The notes: a model not told the origin generated them from the letters alone. A DNA stretch of 64,000 nt from Streptomyces hokutonensis (GCF_000376565.1 NZ_BARG01000055.1:1-64000), one strand, 5' to 3'. Counted from the first letter of the stretch, positions 42,539-51,154 are shown. Numbers and translations are program-made.

Positions 42539-43129
42539 TCACTTCAGGCGCTCGCCGACCCGCTCGCGCAGCCAGTCCATCGTGAACCCGCGCGGGTCCA
42601 CCTTTCCGGGCTGCCACTCCAGGTGCCCGATCACCGAGCGCGCGGACCACTCGTGGTGGCGGCAGATCGCCGCGCAGACCTTCTCGATCGCCTCCAACTG
42701 GGCCTCGGGCCAGGGGTCCTCGCCGTCGCCGAGGTTCTCGCACTCGAAGCCGTAGAAGTGCCGGTTGCCGTCGGTGTTGGCCTCGTTGTCGTGCGGCAGC
42801 CGCTTCTCGGCGATCACCGCGCGCAGCACGTCGTCGTCGCCCAGGCCCGCGTGGTTGGCGCGGCCGTAGCCGACCAGGTGGACCCTGCCGTCCTTGGTGA
42901 TGACGCCGTGGCACAGCGGGCCGGGCAGGTCGGGGCGGCCCTCGCGGCAGAGGTCCACGGTGTGGGCGCTGCCCTTGGTGACCGTGTGGTGGATCATCAC
43001 GCCGTGCACGGGTCCCCACGGGCCCTTGTGGTTGCGGTTGTGGTGCTCCCAGTCGCCGACCTCGACGACCGTGACGCCCTCCGCCTTCAGACCGGCCAGG
43101 AAACCGCCCGCGGACATGGGTGAGGCCAT
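42539..43129 (-). CDS. N-acetylmuramoyl-L-alanine amidase (Amidase_2)
   Basis: A 196-residue amidase_2/PGRP-type enzyme that cleaves the glycan-peptide bond of peptidoglycan. GVMIHHTVTKG supplies the first zinc His, and GFECENLGDG plus SVIGHLEWQPGKVDPRGF the later ligands. No signal peptide is visible, as in phage-type endolysins. GGAGG precedes the ATG at 43129 by five bases. It is divergent from the encapsulin gene and shares its 299-bp promoter region. Confidence 0.92.
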   Translation of the reverse strand: MASPMSAGGFLAGLKAEGVTVVEVGDWEHHNRNHKGPWGPVHGVMIHHTVTKGSAHTVDLCREGRPDLPGPLCHGVITKDGRVHLVGYGRANHAGLGDDDVLRAVIAEKRLPHDNEANTDGNRHFYGFECENLGDGEDPWPEAQLEAIEKVCAAICRHHEWSARSVIGHLEWQPGKVDPRGFTMDWLRERVGERLK

Positions 43130-43220
43130 GAACGCCTCCTTCGTGCTGTGCGACGGCCGACGTGCACGACCGCCTGTTATCGCTGCTTGTACCGAAAAAG
43201 TCCCGGTACGCACGACTTGT

Positions 43221-43235
43221 TCGCACGGCGTGCGA
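43221..43235. promoter_or_regulatory. Palindromic operator candidate, encapsulin/amidase promoter region
   Basis: TCGCACG-G-CGTGCGA, a perfect 7+1+7 palindrome in the 299-bp divergent region (43130-43428). The region has no other gene. Which direction it controls is unknown. Confidence 0.4.
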
Positions 43236-43428
43236 GCCGATCCGGACAGCAGTGACCCCGGCCGCAACTCGAACAACATTCGACGTAAACAGCCCCCGTG
43301 CCCAGCAGTTGAAGATCCATTCCCGCTCTTTCGGGTAATACCACCGGCACGCTGAGTGAGGAAGGCTGGTGCGCGAGAACGATGCCGGGCGCACAGGCGC
43401 CGGGCATGAATGGGGAGGGCATTTCTCT

Positions 43429-44835
43429 ATGTCGGTAGGCGAAGAGGTCCGCGCGGAGCAGAACAAGCCGCAGCAGAGCCTTGGCACGGCGGCTGCGCGG
43501 AACCTGGCCACCACCACCAAGTCCGCACCGCAGATGCAGGAGATCAGCTCCCGCTGGCTCCTGCGCACACTGCCGTGGGTGAACGTGCAGGGTGGCACAT
43601 ACCGGGTGAACCGACGGCTGAGTTACTCCGTGGGCGACGGCCGGGTGACATTCGTGAAGACCGGCGACCGCGTCGAGGTCATCCCCGCGGAGCTCGGCGA
43701 ACTGCCCGCGCTGCGGGACTACGAGGACGAGGAGGTCCTCTCGGAACTGGCCGTCCGCTGCAGGCAGCGCGAGTTCGCCCCGGGGGAGGCGATCGCGTCG
43801 TTCGGCAGCCAGGCCGACGAGGTGTACCTGCTGGCACACGGCAGGGTGGAGAAGATCGGCACGGGCCCGTACGGCGACGACACGGTCCTCGGAGTCCTCG
43901 CCGACGGCGCCTACTTCGGCGACCAGGCACTCCTGGACCCGGAGGCCATCTGGGAGTACACGGCCCGCGCGGACACCGCCTGCACGGTCCTCGTGCTGGC
44001 CCGCGGGGACGTCGAGCAGGTCGCGGAGCGCTCCGAGACCCTGCGCGAGCACCTCACGCAGCTGCGCGCGATCCCCGAGCAGCGCACCAACAAGTACGGC
44101 GAGAAGGCGATCGACCTCGCCGCCGGCCACTCCGGCGAGCCGGACATCCCGCACACCTTCGTCGACTACGACGCCCGGCCGCGCGAGTACGAACTCAGCG
44201 TCGCCCAGACCGTCCTGCGCATCCACTCGCGCGTGGCCGATCTCTACAACCAGCCGATGAACCAGACGGAGCAGCAACTGAGGCTCACCGTCGAGGCGTT
44301 GAAGGAGCGCCAGGAGCACGAGCTGATCAACAACCGCGAGTTCGGCCTGCTCAACAACTGCGAGTACGACCAGCGGCTCCAGCCCCACGACGGCGTCCCC
44401 AGCCCGGACGACCTGGACGAGCTGCTCAGCAGGCGGCGCGGCACCAGGATGCTCCTCGCCCACCCGCGCGCGATCTCCGCGTTCGGCCGCGAGCTCAACA
44501 AGCGCGGACTGGTCCCGGAGTCCATCGAGATCGGCGGCAACCGCATCCCGACCTGGCGCGGAGTGCCGATCTACCCGTGCAACAAGATCCCGGTCAGTGA
44601 CCGGCGGACCACCTCGATCATCGCCATGCGTACCGGCGAGGCCGACCAGGGCGTCATCGGCCTCCAGCAGGCCGGCATCCCGGACGAGATCGAGCCGAGC
44701 CTGTCGGTGCGGTTCATGGGCATCAACGAACAGGCGATCATCAAGTACCTCGTGACGGCCTACTACTCGGCGGCGGTCCTGGTGCCGGACGCCCTCGGCG
44801 TCCTGGAGAACGTCGAGATCGGCCGCTGGAGGTGA
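43429..44835 (+). CDS. Family 2B encapsulin shell protein with inserted cyclic-nucleotide-binding domain (EshA-like)
   Basis: A 468-residue HK97-fold shell protein. An N-terminal arm (1-90) is followed by an inserted cNMP-binding domain (about 97-205), with a phosphate cassette region GAYFGDQALLDPEAIWEYTA. The HK97-type capsid domain fills 215-468 (ELSVAQTVLRIHSRVADLYN, then the long loop RIPTWRGVPIYPCNKIPVSD). This is the architecture of EshA of S. griseus and of family 2B encapsulins, which enclose terpenoid enzymes. The ATG at 43429 follows GGGGAGGG. The downstream prenyl synthase is the expected cargo. Confidence 0.93.
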   Translation: MSVGEEVRAEQNKPQQSLGTAAARNLATTTKSAPQMQEISSRWLLRTLPWVNVQGGTYRVNRRLSYSVGDGRVTFVKTGDRVEVIPAELGELPALRDYEDEEVLSELAVRCRQREFAPGEAIASFGSQADEVYLLAHGRVEKIGTGPYGDDTVLGVLADGAYFGDQALLDPEAIWEYTARADTACTVLVLARGDVEQVAERSETLREHLTQLRAIPEQRTNKYGEKAIDLAAGHSGEPDIPHTFVDYDARPREYELSVAQTVLRIHSRVADLYNQPMNQTEQQLRLTVEALKERQEHELINNREFGLLNNCEYDQRLQPHDGVPSPDDLDELLSRRRGTRMLLAHPRAISAFGRELNKRGLVPESIEIGGNRIPTWRGVPIYPCNKIPVSDRRTTSIIAMRTGEADQGVIGLQQAGIPDEIEPSLSVRFMGINEQAIIKYLVTAYYSAAVLVPDALGVLENVEIGRWR

Positions 44836-44860
44836 CGTTTCAGCAGCTGGACGCGGTGTC

Positions 44861-44878
44861 CCCGCCCGTCAGGGCGGG
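44861..44878 (+). other. Hairpin between shell and cargo genes
   Basis: CCCGCCC-gtca-GGGCGGG, a 7-bp GC stem 26 bp after the encapsulin stop. It may lower downstream expression so that the shell exceeds cargo, and it argues against the prenyl synthase starting at the overlapping GTG at 44832. Confidence 0.5.
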
Positions 44879-44948
44879 TACACCCCGGTCACATGTGCTC
44901 AGCCGCAGTGGAAACGCCACCGTCCGCGGACTCTCCGAGGGGGACCCC

Positions 44949-46073
44949 ATGGCCGAGTTCAGGGCGGAGACGAAACAGCGCGCCGACGGGACACAACCGG
45001 CCGACGGGACCCAGCCGGTCGAAGGAACGGGGCCGAGCGCACCGCAGGCCGACGTGCACGAGGCGGCGGTGATCCTGGAGGAGGCCCGCGCGTCCGTCGA
45101 CCCCGAGCTGCGCTCGGCGATCGACTCGCTCCCCGGCTCGATGCGCCGGATCGCGCTCTACCACTTCGGGTGGGAGCACGCGGACGGCACCCCGGCGGCG
45201 GGCAACCCGGGCAAGGCGATCCGCCCCGCCCTCGTCCTCACCGCGGCCGGCGCACTCGGCGGCGAGCGCGCACGGGCGGGCGCGCTGCGGGCCGCGGCGG
45301 CGGTCGAACTGGTCCACAACTTCACGCTGCTGCACGACGACGTGATGGACCGGGACACCACCCGCCGACACCGGCCCACCGCGTGGACCGTGTTCGGCGA
45401 CCCCGACGCGATCCTCGCCGGGGACGCGCTCCAGGCGCTCGCGCTCCGGCTGCTCGCCGAGGACCCGCACCCGGCGTCCTCGGCCGCCGCGGCCCGGCTC
45501 GCGGACTGCGTCGTCGAACTGTGCGCGGGTCAGCACGCGGACACCGCCATGGAGAAGCGCGCCCCCGGCGAGGTCACCCTCGACGAGGTGCTCGCCATGG
45601 CCGAGGCCAAGACCGGCGCACTGCTCGGCTGCGCCTGCGCGGTGGGCGCGCTGTACGCGGGGGCGTCCACCGAGGACGTCGAGGCGCTGGACGCGTTCGG
45701 CCGCCAGGCCGGGCTCGCCTTCCAGCTGATCGACGACGTCATCGGCATATGGGGCGACCCCGGCCGCACCGGCAAACCGGCCGGCGCCGACCTCGCCGTA
45801 CGCAAGAAGTCGCTGCCCGTGGTCGCCGCGCTCACCTCGGGCACCGCGGCGGCCGGGGAACTCGCCGAACTGTACGGACTGCCGTACGAGGAAGGGGACT
45901 TGGAGCGCACCGTGCTCGCCGTGGAGCGGGCGGGCGGCCGGGACTGGGCGCAGGCCCAGGCGGCCGACCGGATGGCGCGGGCCGTGCAGGAGCTGGCCCG
46001 GGCGATTCCGGACCCGCAGGACGCGGGCGGTCTGCTCGCGCTGGCCGAGTTCGTGACCCGGCGCAGCAGTTGA
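44949..46073 (+). CDS. Polyprenyl (isoprenyl) diphosphate synthase, likely encapsulin cargo
   Basis: A 374-residue trans-prenyltransferase. LLHDDVMDRDTTRRHRPTAW is the first Asp-rich motif (DDxxD) with its Arg pair, and QLIDDVIGIWGD is the second. An Ala/Thr/Gln-rich, probably disordered N-terminus of about 45 residues (QRADGTQPADGTQPVEGTG) precedes the fold, the usual place for cargo-loading sequences in family 2 systems. The ATG at 44949 follows GAGGGGGA. A GTG at 44832 overlapping the encapsulin stop would add 39 residues. Product chain length cannot be read. Confidence 0.9.
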   Translation: MAEFRAETKQRADGTQPADGTQPVEGTGPSAPQADVHEAAVILEEARASVDPELRSAIDSLPGSMRRIALYHFGWEHADGTPAAGNPGKAIRPALVLTAAGALGGERARAGALRAAAAVELVHNFTLLHDDVMDRDTTRRHRPTAWTVFGDPDAILAGDALQALALRLLAEDPHPASSAAAARLADCVVELCAGQHADTAMEKRAPGEVTLDEVLAMAEAKTGALLGCACAVGALYAGASTEDVEALDAFGRQAGLAFQLIDDVIGIWGDPGRTGKPAGADLAVRKKSLPVVAALTSGTAAAGELAELYGLPYEEGDLERTVLAVERAGGRDWAQAQAADRMARAVQELARAIPDPQDAGGLLALAEFVTRRSS

Positions 46074-46214
46074 AGACTCCGGAGCCCCGCAGTGCCGTGC
46101 GGTCCTGACCCCGCACGGTGACCCGGGGCCCCGGACAATGCGGGTCCCGCGCATCCCCACGGTGCGCGGGGCTCGCCCCTCTTTTAAGGCTCGGTTCGCC
46201 TCCGGGGCGCCAAA

Positions 46215-46330
46215 GCCTGTGTCGAGAGCGCGATCGTGCTCGACCCTGCGGGCCTCCGCGCGTTCGTGCTCGACCCTGCGGGCCTCCGCGCTCCCCCAGA
46301 GGGGGGACCCCCAGCGCTCTCGACACAGGC
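46215..46330. repeat. Long inverted repeat enclosing a tandem duplication
   Basis: The 17-bp arms GCCTGTGTCGAGAGCGC (46215-46231) and its exact complement (46314-46330) enclose two copies of a 28-bp unit (46234-46261 and 46264-46291, period 30) and a CCCCC-AGAG-GGGGG hairpin. It lies in the 341-bp gap 46074-46414, which holds no gene. It could be a composite terminator or a REP/MITE-like element. Confidence 0.7.
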
Positions 46331-46414
46331 GCGCCCCTTCGGCTCACTCGCCCGTAAGTCCCGCTAGGCTCAACACCCGTACGGAATACGACTGTTGAGG
46401 CGCGGAGGCGGACC

Positions 46415-47020
46415 ATGGGCGTGGCGATACGGGCGGCGGGCGAAGGTGACCGGGAGTTGATCGTCGGGCTGCTGGACGACGCGTTCCAGGACGATCCGGT
46501 GAGCGGCTGGATCTTTCCCGACGCCGAGTACCGCCGTACGACCCATCACAAGCTGATGGCCGCCTTCACGGACTCCGTGTTCGCCGACGGCCGGATCGAC
46601 CTGGCCGAGGACGGCGCGGCCTGCGCGCTGTGGCTGTCGGTGCCGGGCGAGGCGCACGCGGCGGACGGCGAGGACGAGGCCGTACAGCTGCGGGAGTTCG
46701 TGGATCCGGACAACGAGCGGGTCGAGACGATCGCCCGGCTCATGGCGGAGGGACACCCCGCCGGCCGGGCCCACGAGTACCTGTGGATGATCGCCGTAAG
46801 ACCGGACCGGCAGGGCGAGGGCCTCGGCGCCGCGCTGATCCGGCACGTCCTGGAGCGCTGCGACCGCGAGGGCCTGCCCGCGTACCTGGAGGCGAGCAGC
46901 GAGCGCAGCACCAAGCTGTACGAGCGGCTCGGCTACGCCTTCACCGACACCACCCTCGACCTCCCGGACGGTCCGCGCATGTATCCGATGTGGCGCGAGC
47001 CCCGCACGGCTCTAGTCTGA
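46415..47020 (+). CDS. GNAT family N-acetyltransferase
   Basis: A 201-residue GNAT protein. LWMIAVRPDRQGEGLGAALI (motif A, acetyl-CoA loop RQGEGLG) is near 125-145, and YLEASSERSTKLYERLGY near 160 matches the group whose members include puromycin acetyltransferase-like enzymes. The substrate is not inferable. It is followed within 4 bp by the small zinc-ribbon gene. Confidence 0.9.
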   Translation: MGVAIRAAGEGDRELIVGLLDDAFQDDPVSGWIFPDAEYRRTTHHKLMAAFTDSVFADGRIDLAEDGAACALWLSVPGEAHAADGEDEAVQLREFVDPDNERVETIARLMAEGHPAGRAHEYLWMIAVRPDRQGEGLGAALIRHVLERCDREGLPAYLEASSERSTKLYERLGYAFTDTTLDLPDGPRMYPMWREPRTALV

Positions 47021-47024
47021 GTGC

Positions 47025-47210
47025 ATGGGCAGAGAAGGGCACACCTGTCCCGTCTGCGGGCAGCCGGTTGCCACCGTCGTCCGGCGGTACAAGACGCTCG
47101 GCGCATGGGTGCCGAAGTGGGTGGCCGGCCCGTGCCGGAACCCCGAGTGCGAGGCGTACGTCGGCGAGGGCGCCGAGCCCGGCGCCGAATCCGCCCCGAA
47201 AGAATCCTGA
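47025..47210 (+). CDS. Small zinc-ribbon-like protein
   Basis: A 61-residue protein with CPVC near residue 8 and CRNPEC near 37, a plausible four-Cys zinc ribbon, then an acidic Ala/Glu tail. It starts 4 bp after the acetyltransferase stop. Function unknown. Confidence 0.72.
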   Translation: MGREGHTCPVCGQPVATVVRRYKTLGAWVPKWVAGPCRNPECEAYVGEGAEPGAESAPKES

Positions 47211-47295
47211 ACCCGTGTCGAGAATCCCGGCCCGGCTCCGATGTCTCCTGTGAGAGCCGCCCGGCACGGGTGGCCCGAGCCGAAGGAGCGGACTC

Positions 47296-47709
47296 ATGAA
47301 GTACCTGGTCATGGTGCAGGGCACGCAGGCGGACTACGACGGCATGCAGGGCAAGCCCACCCCCGGGTCCCCGGCCTGGAGCGAGGCGGAGATCCAGGCC
47401 ATGTTCGCCCACATGGGTGCCATCAACGACGACCTGTCCGAGACGGGTGAACTGATCGACGCGCAGGGGCTGACCGAACCGGCGAGGACCCGGCTGGTCA
47501 CGCTGGGCGCGGACGGCAAGGCCGTGATCACCGACGGCCCGTACAGCGAGACCAAGGAACTGATGGCCGGCTACTGGGTCCTGGAGTGCGCGAGCCTGGA
47601 GCGCGTCACGGAGATCGCCGACCGCGTCACCCGCTGTCCCCTGCCCGAGGGTGCCGTGAACCGCGCGGTGGTGATCCGCCCCATCCAGGACGGCACCGCG
47701 GACGTCTGA
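47296..47709 (+). CDS. YciI/DGPF-domain protein
   Basis: A 137-residue ferredoxin-like YCII-related protein with the DGPY variant of the DGPF motif (ITDGPYSETKELMAGYWVL near 75-93). Such genes are typical neighbours of ECF42 sigma factors. The sigma gene starts 5 bp downstream, so the two form an operon. Catalytic role unproven. Confidence 0.92.
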   Translation: MKYLVMVQGTQADYDGMQGKPTPGSPAWSEAEIQAMFAHMGAINDDLSETGELIDAQGLTEPARTRLVTLGADGKAVITDGPYSETKELMAGYWVLECASLERVTEIADRVTRCPLPEGAVNRAVVIRPIQDGTADV

Positions 47710-47714
47710 GCCGT

Positions 47715-48932
47715 ATGCGCGACACCACCGGCACCACCGGCATCGAAGACCTGCTGCGCCGCCACGCGCCGCAGGTCCTCGGCGCGCTCGTCAGGCGGTA
47801 CGGCCATTTCGACACCGCCGAGGACGCCGTACAGGAGGCGCTGCTCGCGGCGGCCCGGCAGTGGCCGGAGCGCGGTGTGCCGGAGAATCCGCGCGGGTGG
47901 CTGATCCGGGTCGCCTCGCGGCGGCTGACGGACGCGCTGCGCGCCGAGGAGGCGCGGCGGGCGCGGGAGGAGAAGGCGGCGGCTCTCGAGCCCCGCAATC
48001 CGTACACGCCCGAGCCGCCGCGCGAGGACGACACCCTCTCCCTGCTCTTCCTCTGCTGCCATCCGGAGCTGACCCCGCCCGCACAGATCGCGCTCACCCT
48101 GCGGGCGGTCGGGGGACTGACCACGGCGGAGATCGCCCGCGCGTATCTCGTCCCCGAGGCGACGATGGCGCAGCGGATCAGCCGGGCGAAGGCCAAGGTG
48201 CGGGGCGTGCGCTTCGGGCGGCCGGACAACTGGGCCGAGCGGCTGCCCGCCGTCCTGCACACGCTCTACCTGATCTTCAACGAGGGCTATACGGCGACGT
48301 CCGGGCCGAGTCTGATCCGGCGCGAACTCGCGGGCGAGGCAGTCCGGTTGACCCGTGCTGTGCACCGGCTGCTCCCGGAGGTCGGCGAAGTGGCGGGGCT
48401 GCTCGCGCTGATGCTGCTCACCGACGCCCGCCGGGCCGCCCGCACCGGTCCGCACGGCGAACTCGTCCCCCTCGACGAACAGGACCGCGACCGCTGGGAC
48501 AGGACGGCGATCGAGGAGGGCGTCGCCCTCGTCACCCAGGCGCTGTCCCAAGGGCCCGCGGGGCCCTACCAGTTGCGCGCGGCGATCGCCGCCGTACACG
48601 ACGAGGCGCCGTCGGCGCGGGCGACGGACTGGCACGAGATCCTCGGCCTGTACGAGGTGCTGGTGCGCCAGGTCCCCGGCCCCGTCGAACGCCTCAACCG
48701 GGCCGTCGCCGTCGCCATGGTCGACGGTCCGCACGCGGGCCTGGCCGAACTGGACCTGGTGGCGGACGAGTTGGGGGAGGGGCACCGCCCCGACGCGGTC
48801 CGCGGCCACCTCCTGGAACGGGCCGGCGAGTTCACCGCGGCCCGGGCCGCCTACGAGTCGGCGGCGGCCAGGACCCTCAGCCTGCCCGAGCAGCGCTATC
48901 TGCGGGCGCGGGCGGCGCGACTGAGGCCTTAG
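47715..48932 (+). CDS. ECF42-group RNA polymerase sigma factor with TPR-like C-terminal extension
   Basis: A 405-residue sigma factor. Region 2 (HFDTAEDAVQEALLAAARQW, ENPRGWLIRVASRRLTDALR) and region 4 (GGLTTAEIARAYLVPEATMA) occupy the first 170 residues. The remaining 235 residues are a helical extension (NEGYTAT start, LNRAVAVAMVDGPHAGL) typical of the ECF42 group, which lacks a classic anti-sigma factor and pairs with DGPF proteins. The extension probably controls activity. The ATG at 47715 is chosen as the first Met in the intergenic gap. Confidence 0.93.
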   Translation: MRDTTGTTGIEDLLRRHAPQVLGALVRRYGHFDTAEDAVQEALLAAARQWPERGVPENPRGWLIRVASRRLTDALRAEEARRAREEKAAALEPRNPYTPEPPREDDTLSLLFLCCHPELTPPAQIALTLRAVGGLTTAEIARAYLVPEATMAQRISRAKAKVRGVRFGRPDNWAERLPAVLHTLYLIFNEGYTATSGPSLIRRELAGEAVRLTRAVHRLLPEVGEVAGLLALMLLTDARRAARTGPHGELVPLDEQDRDRWDRTAIEEGVALVTQALSQGPAGPYQLRAAIAAVHDEAPSARATDWHEILGLYEVLVRQVPGPVERLNRAVAVAMVDGPHAGLAELDLVADELGEGHRPDAVRGHLLERAGEFTAARAAYESAAARTLSLPEQRYLRARAARLRP

Positions 48933-48941
48933 CGTGGGCGT

Positions 48942-49295
48942 ATGCCGGAATCAGAACCCACCGCCACCCCCGCCACCATCCTCCACATCACCGAACGCGC
49001 CCTCTGGGACGCGGCCCGCGAGCGCGGCGCCTACGAGTGGTCGACCCGCGGCCGCACCCTCCAGGAGGAGGGCTTCATCCACTGCTCGACCCGCACCCAA
49101 CTCCCGCGCGTGGCAGCCTTCTTGTACGGCTCCTACGACGGCCCCGACGACCTCGTGGTCCTGGAGGTGGACCCGGCACGGCTGGACGCACCCCTGAAGT
49201 ACGAGGCGCCCGAGCCGGGCGGCGAGGAGTTCCCACACATCTACGGGCCGATTCCGGTGGACGCGGTGGTGGGCGTGGAGGTGTGGACGGCTTGA
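48942..49295 (+). CDS. DUF952 domain protein
   Basis: A 117-residue protein covering a whole DUF952 domain: ILHITERALWDAARERGAYE, then EEGFIHCST with conserved His/Cys, and FPHIYGPIPVDAVV at the end. The function of the family is unknown. Nine bases separate it from the sigma gene. Confidence 0.88.
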   Translation: MPESEPTATPATILHITERALWDAARERGAYEWSTRGRTLQEEGFIHCSTRTQLPRVAAFLYGSYDGPDDLVVLEVDPARLDAPLKYEAPEPGGEEFPHIYGPIPVDAVVGVEVWTA

Positions 49296-49546
49296 GCCGG
49301 TTGTGGCGCCGGGTCCTGGTGGCGTGGGCGGTCGCCGTGGCCGTCGGGGGCGGGCTCACACTGTGGCTGCAGGAGTCCGGCGGGCCGCACGAGCCGTACA
49401 GCTGGCAGCTGAACAAGCCTGACGGCGAGACGCCGACGCCGTCGCCGAGTCAGGACGATCAGGACGCGGCGAACGACTGTCCGACGCCCACGGCCTCGCC
49501 GTACGACGACCCGCATACGATCTTCGTCTGCCTCAAGGACGGCTAG
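49292..49546 (+). CDS. Small membrane-anchored or exported protein
   Basis: An 84-residue protein from the TTG at 49292, which overlaps the DUF952 stop (TTGA) and has GGAGGTG seven bases upstream. It has a basic N-terminus, one hydrophobic helix (about 8-28), then a Pro/Asp/Ser-rich outside segment with two Cys (near 63 and 80). Unknown function. Its 3' end overlaps the convergent VOC gene by 14 bp. Confidence 0.65.
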   Translation: MSRLWRRVLVAWAVAVAVGGGLTLWLQESGGPHEPYSWQLNKPDGETPTPSPSQDDQDAANDCPTPTASPYDDPHTIFVCLKDG

Positions 49547-50273
49547 GCAGCCCGCCGGTCTCCGGGTCGCGGCCGGTCAGGCAGTAGACGCCGCCCGCCG
49601 GGTCCCGCATCACGGTCCAGTGCGTGCAGTGGGAGACGACGCTCGCGCCGAGCCGCTCGTGCCGTGCCGTCGTCGTGCCGATGTCCGCGCAGGCCAGGTC
49701 GAGATGGGCGGAGGCGGGGCGCTCCTCGCCGAGCCGCTGGAGCAAGATGCGGATCGGCAGGCCGGGCGGCGGCTTGAGCACATGGAACTCGGGGAGTGCG
49801 CCCCGCAGTGACGCCCAGTCGGGCAACAGGGCGCTCCAGAAGGCGACTTCGGCGTCGTAGGAGCCGGGTCCGATGTCGAGGGACACCTGGTCGAGGCGGC
49901 TGCCGTCCACGACGGGCGGTCGTACGGACTCGCCGTGCCAGGGGACCGCGCAGAACAACTGCCCGGCGGGGGACCGGAGTACGGCCCAGCCGTCGTGCTC
50001 GGCGACGGTGTCGGCGCCGAGCGTCAGCGCGGACGCCACGAATGCCGGCACGTCCTCGACGGAGAGGTCGAGGTGCGCCCCGCCAGGGCCGGCCCCGACC
50101 CCCTGGACCTTCACGCACGGATCCGCCCCCTCCACCACCAGGGTGACGAACTCCCCCTCGTCACCGCGCGGTTCGGACGGCCGGGTGTCCGTGACGGCCG
50201 TCCAGAAGGCGCGGGCGGGGTCGAGGAGCGCGCGCGGGCGGTCGACGAAGGCGTAGGTCCAGCGGATGCTCAT
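49533..50273 (-). CDS. VOC superfamily (glyoxalase-like) protein, two-domain
   Basis: A 246-residue protein with two tandem VOC modules: residues 1-115 (WTYAFVDRPRALLDPARAFW, GAHLDLSVEDVPAFV) and 120-246 (DQVSLDIGPGSYDAEVAFW, SAHLDLACADIGTTT, MRDPAGGVYCLTGR). HLD residues are typical metal-ligand positions. Substrate unknown; possibly resistance or isomerase type. Confidence 0.88.
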   Translation of the reverse strand: MSIRWTYAFVDRPRALLDPARAFWTAVTDTRPSEPRGDEGEFVTLVVEGADPCVKVQGVGAGPGGAHLDLSVEDVPAFVASALTLGADTVAEHDGWAVLRSPAGQLFCAVPWHGESVRPPVVDGSRLDQVSLDIGPGSYDAEVAFWSALLPDWASLRGALPEFHVLKPPPGLPIRILLQRLGEERPASAHLDLACADIGTTTARHERLGASVVSHCTHWTVMRDPAGGVYCLTGRDPETGGLPSRP

Positions 50274-50316
50274 GGCGTGATCGTAGGCCGGAGGGCGTGA
50301 GCGGCCCCCGTCGTTT

Positions 50317-50733
50317 TCAGTCCCCGCTGCGCTGCATGAACCGCAGCATGTTCCCGGCCGGGTCCCGGAACGCGCAGTCGCGGACGCCGTACGGCTGGTC
50401 CGTCGGCTCCTGGACGACCTCGGCGCCGGACTCCTGGACGCGGGCGTAGAGGGCGTCGCAGTCGGCGGTGGTGAAGTTGACCCCGCGCAGGGTGCCCTTG
50501 GCGAGCAGTTCGGCCATGGCCTGCTTGTCGGCGGGGGAGGCGTCCGGGTTCGCGGCCGGGGGCTCCAGCACGATCTCCACGTCCGGCTGCAACGGCGACC
50601 CCACGGTCACCCACCGCATGCCCTCGAAACCGACGTCGTTACGGATTTCCAGCTCCAGCACGTCGCAGTAGAAGGCGAGCGCCTTGTCGTGGTCGTCGAC
50701 GGCGATGAAGCACTGGCGGAGTTTGAGATCCAT
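50317..50733 (-). CDS. VOC superfamily (glyoxalase-like) protein
   Basis: A 138-residue single VOC fold: LRQCFIAVDDHDKALAFYCD at the start, VNFTTADCDALYARVQESGA, and CAFRDPAGNMLRFMQ at the end. It is adjacent to the AraC gene (10 bp apart, same strand), so it is probably cotranscribed with it. Substrate unknown. Confidence 0.9.
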   Translation of the reverse strand: MDLKLRQCFIAVDDHDKALAFYCDVLELEIRNDVGFEGMRWVTVGSPLQPDVEIVLEPPAANPDASPADKQAMAELLAKGTLRGVNFTTADCDALYARVQESGAEVVQEPTDQPYGVRDCAFRDPAGNMLRFMQRSGD

Positions 50734-50743
50734 GGGGGACAGG

Positions 50744-51154
50744 CTAGGGGCGCAGGGGCGGTCCTGCCCGGTTTGGCCGGGTAAAAGTGCGGGCCACGCA
50801 GGACGGGATCACCGCGCCCGCCTCGTGGGAGCGGGCGCGGTAGGCGCTGGGGGTCTCGCCGACCAGTTCGGTGAAGCGCGAGCTGAACGAACCGAGCGAG
50901 GTACAGCCGACCGCCATGCACACCTCGGTCACACTGAGATCCCCGCGCCGCAGCAACGCCTTCGCCCGCTCGATCCGCCGCGTCATGAGATAGCTGTACG
51001 GCGTCTCCCCGTACGCGGCCCGGAAGCTCCGCTGGAAATGGCCCGGCGACATCAGCGCGGTCCGCGCGATCGAGGCCATGTCGAGCGGCTCGGCGTACTC
51101 CCGGTTCATCCGGTCGCGGGCCTGACGCAGCCGTACGAGGTCTTCGCGGTTCAC
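50744..51154 (-). CDS. Short AraC-family transcriptional regulator
   Basis: A 136-residue regulator made almost only of the two AraC helix-turn-helix motifs (LDMASIARTALMSPGHFQRS and LSVTEVCMAVGCTSLGSFSS). There is no sensory domain, as in SoxS/MarA. The GTG at 51154 (VNREDLVRLRQARD) is preferred over upstream frames. It probably controls the following VOC gene. Confidence 0.88.
   Translation of the reverse strand: MNREDLVRLRQARDRMNREYAEPLDMASIARTALMSPGHFQRSFRAAYGETPYSYLMTRRIERAKALLRRGDLSVTEVCMAVGCTSLGSFSSRFTELVGETPSAYRARSHEAGAVIPSCVARTFTRPNRAGPPLRP

Noticed and set aside
44832..44948. GTG at 44832 as start of the polyprenyl synthase
   Set aside because: The extra 39 codons include a 7-bp GC hairpin and have weaker third-position bias, and the ATG at 44949 has a good ribosome site. 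Kept only as an alternative.
46234..46291. Two 28-bp repeats with period 30, considered as a CRISPR array
   Set aside because: Only two copies with a 2-bp spacer, set inside an inverted repeat, with no cas genes nearby.
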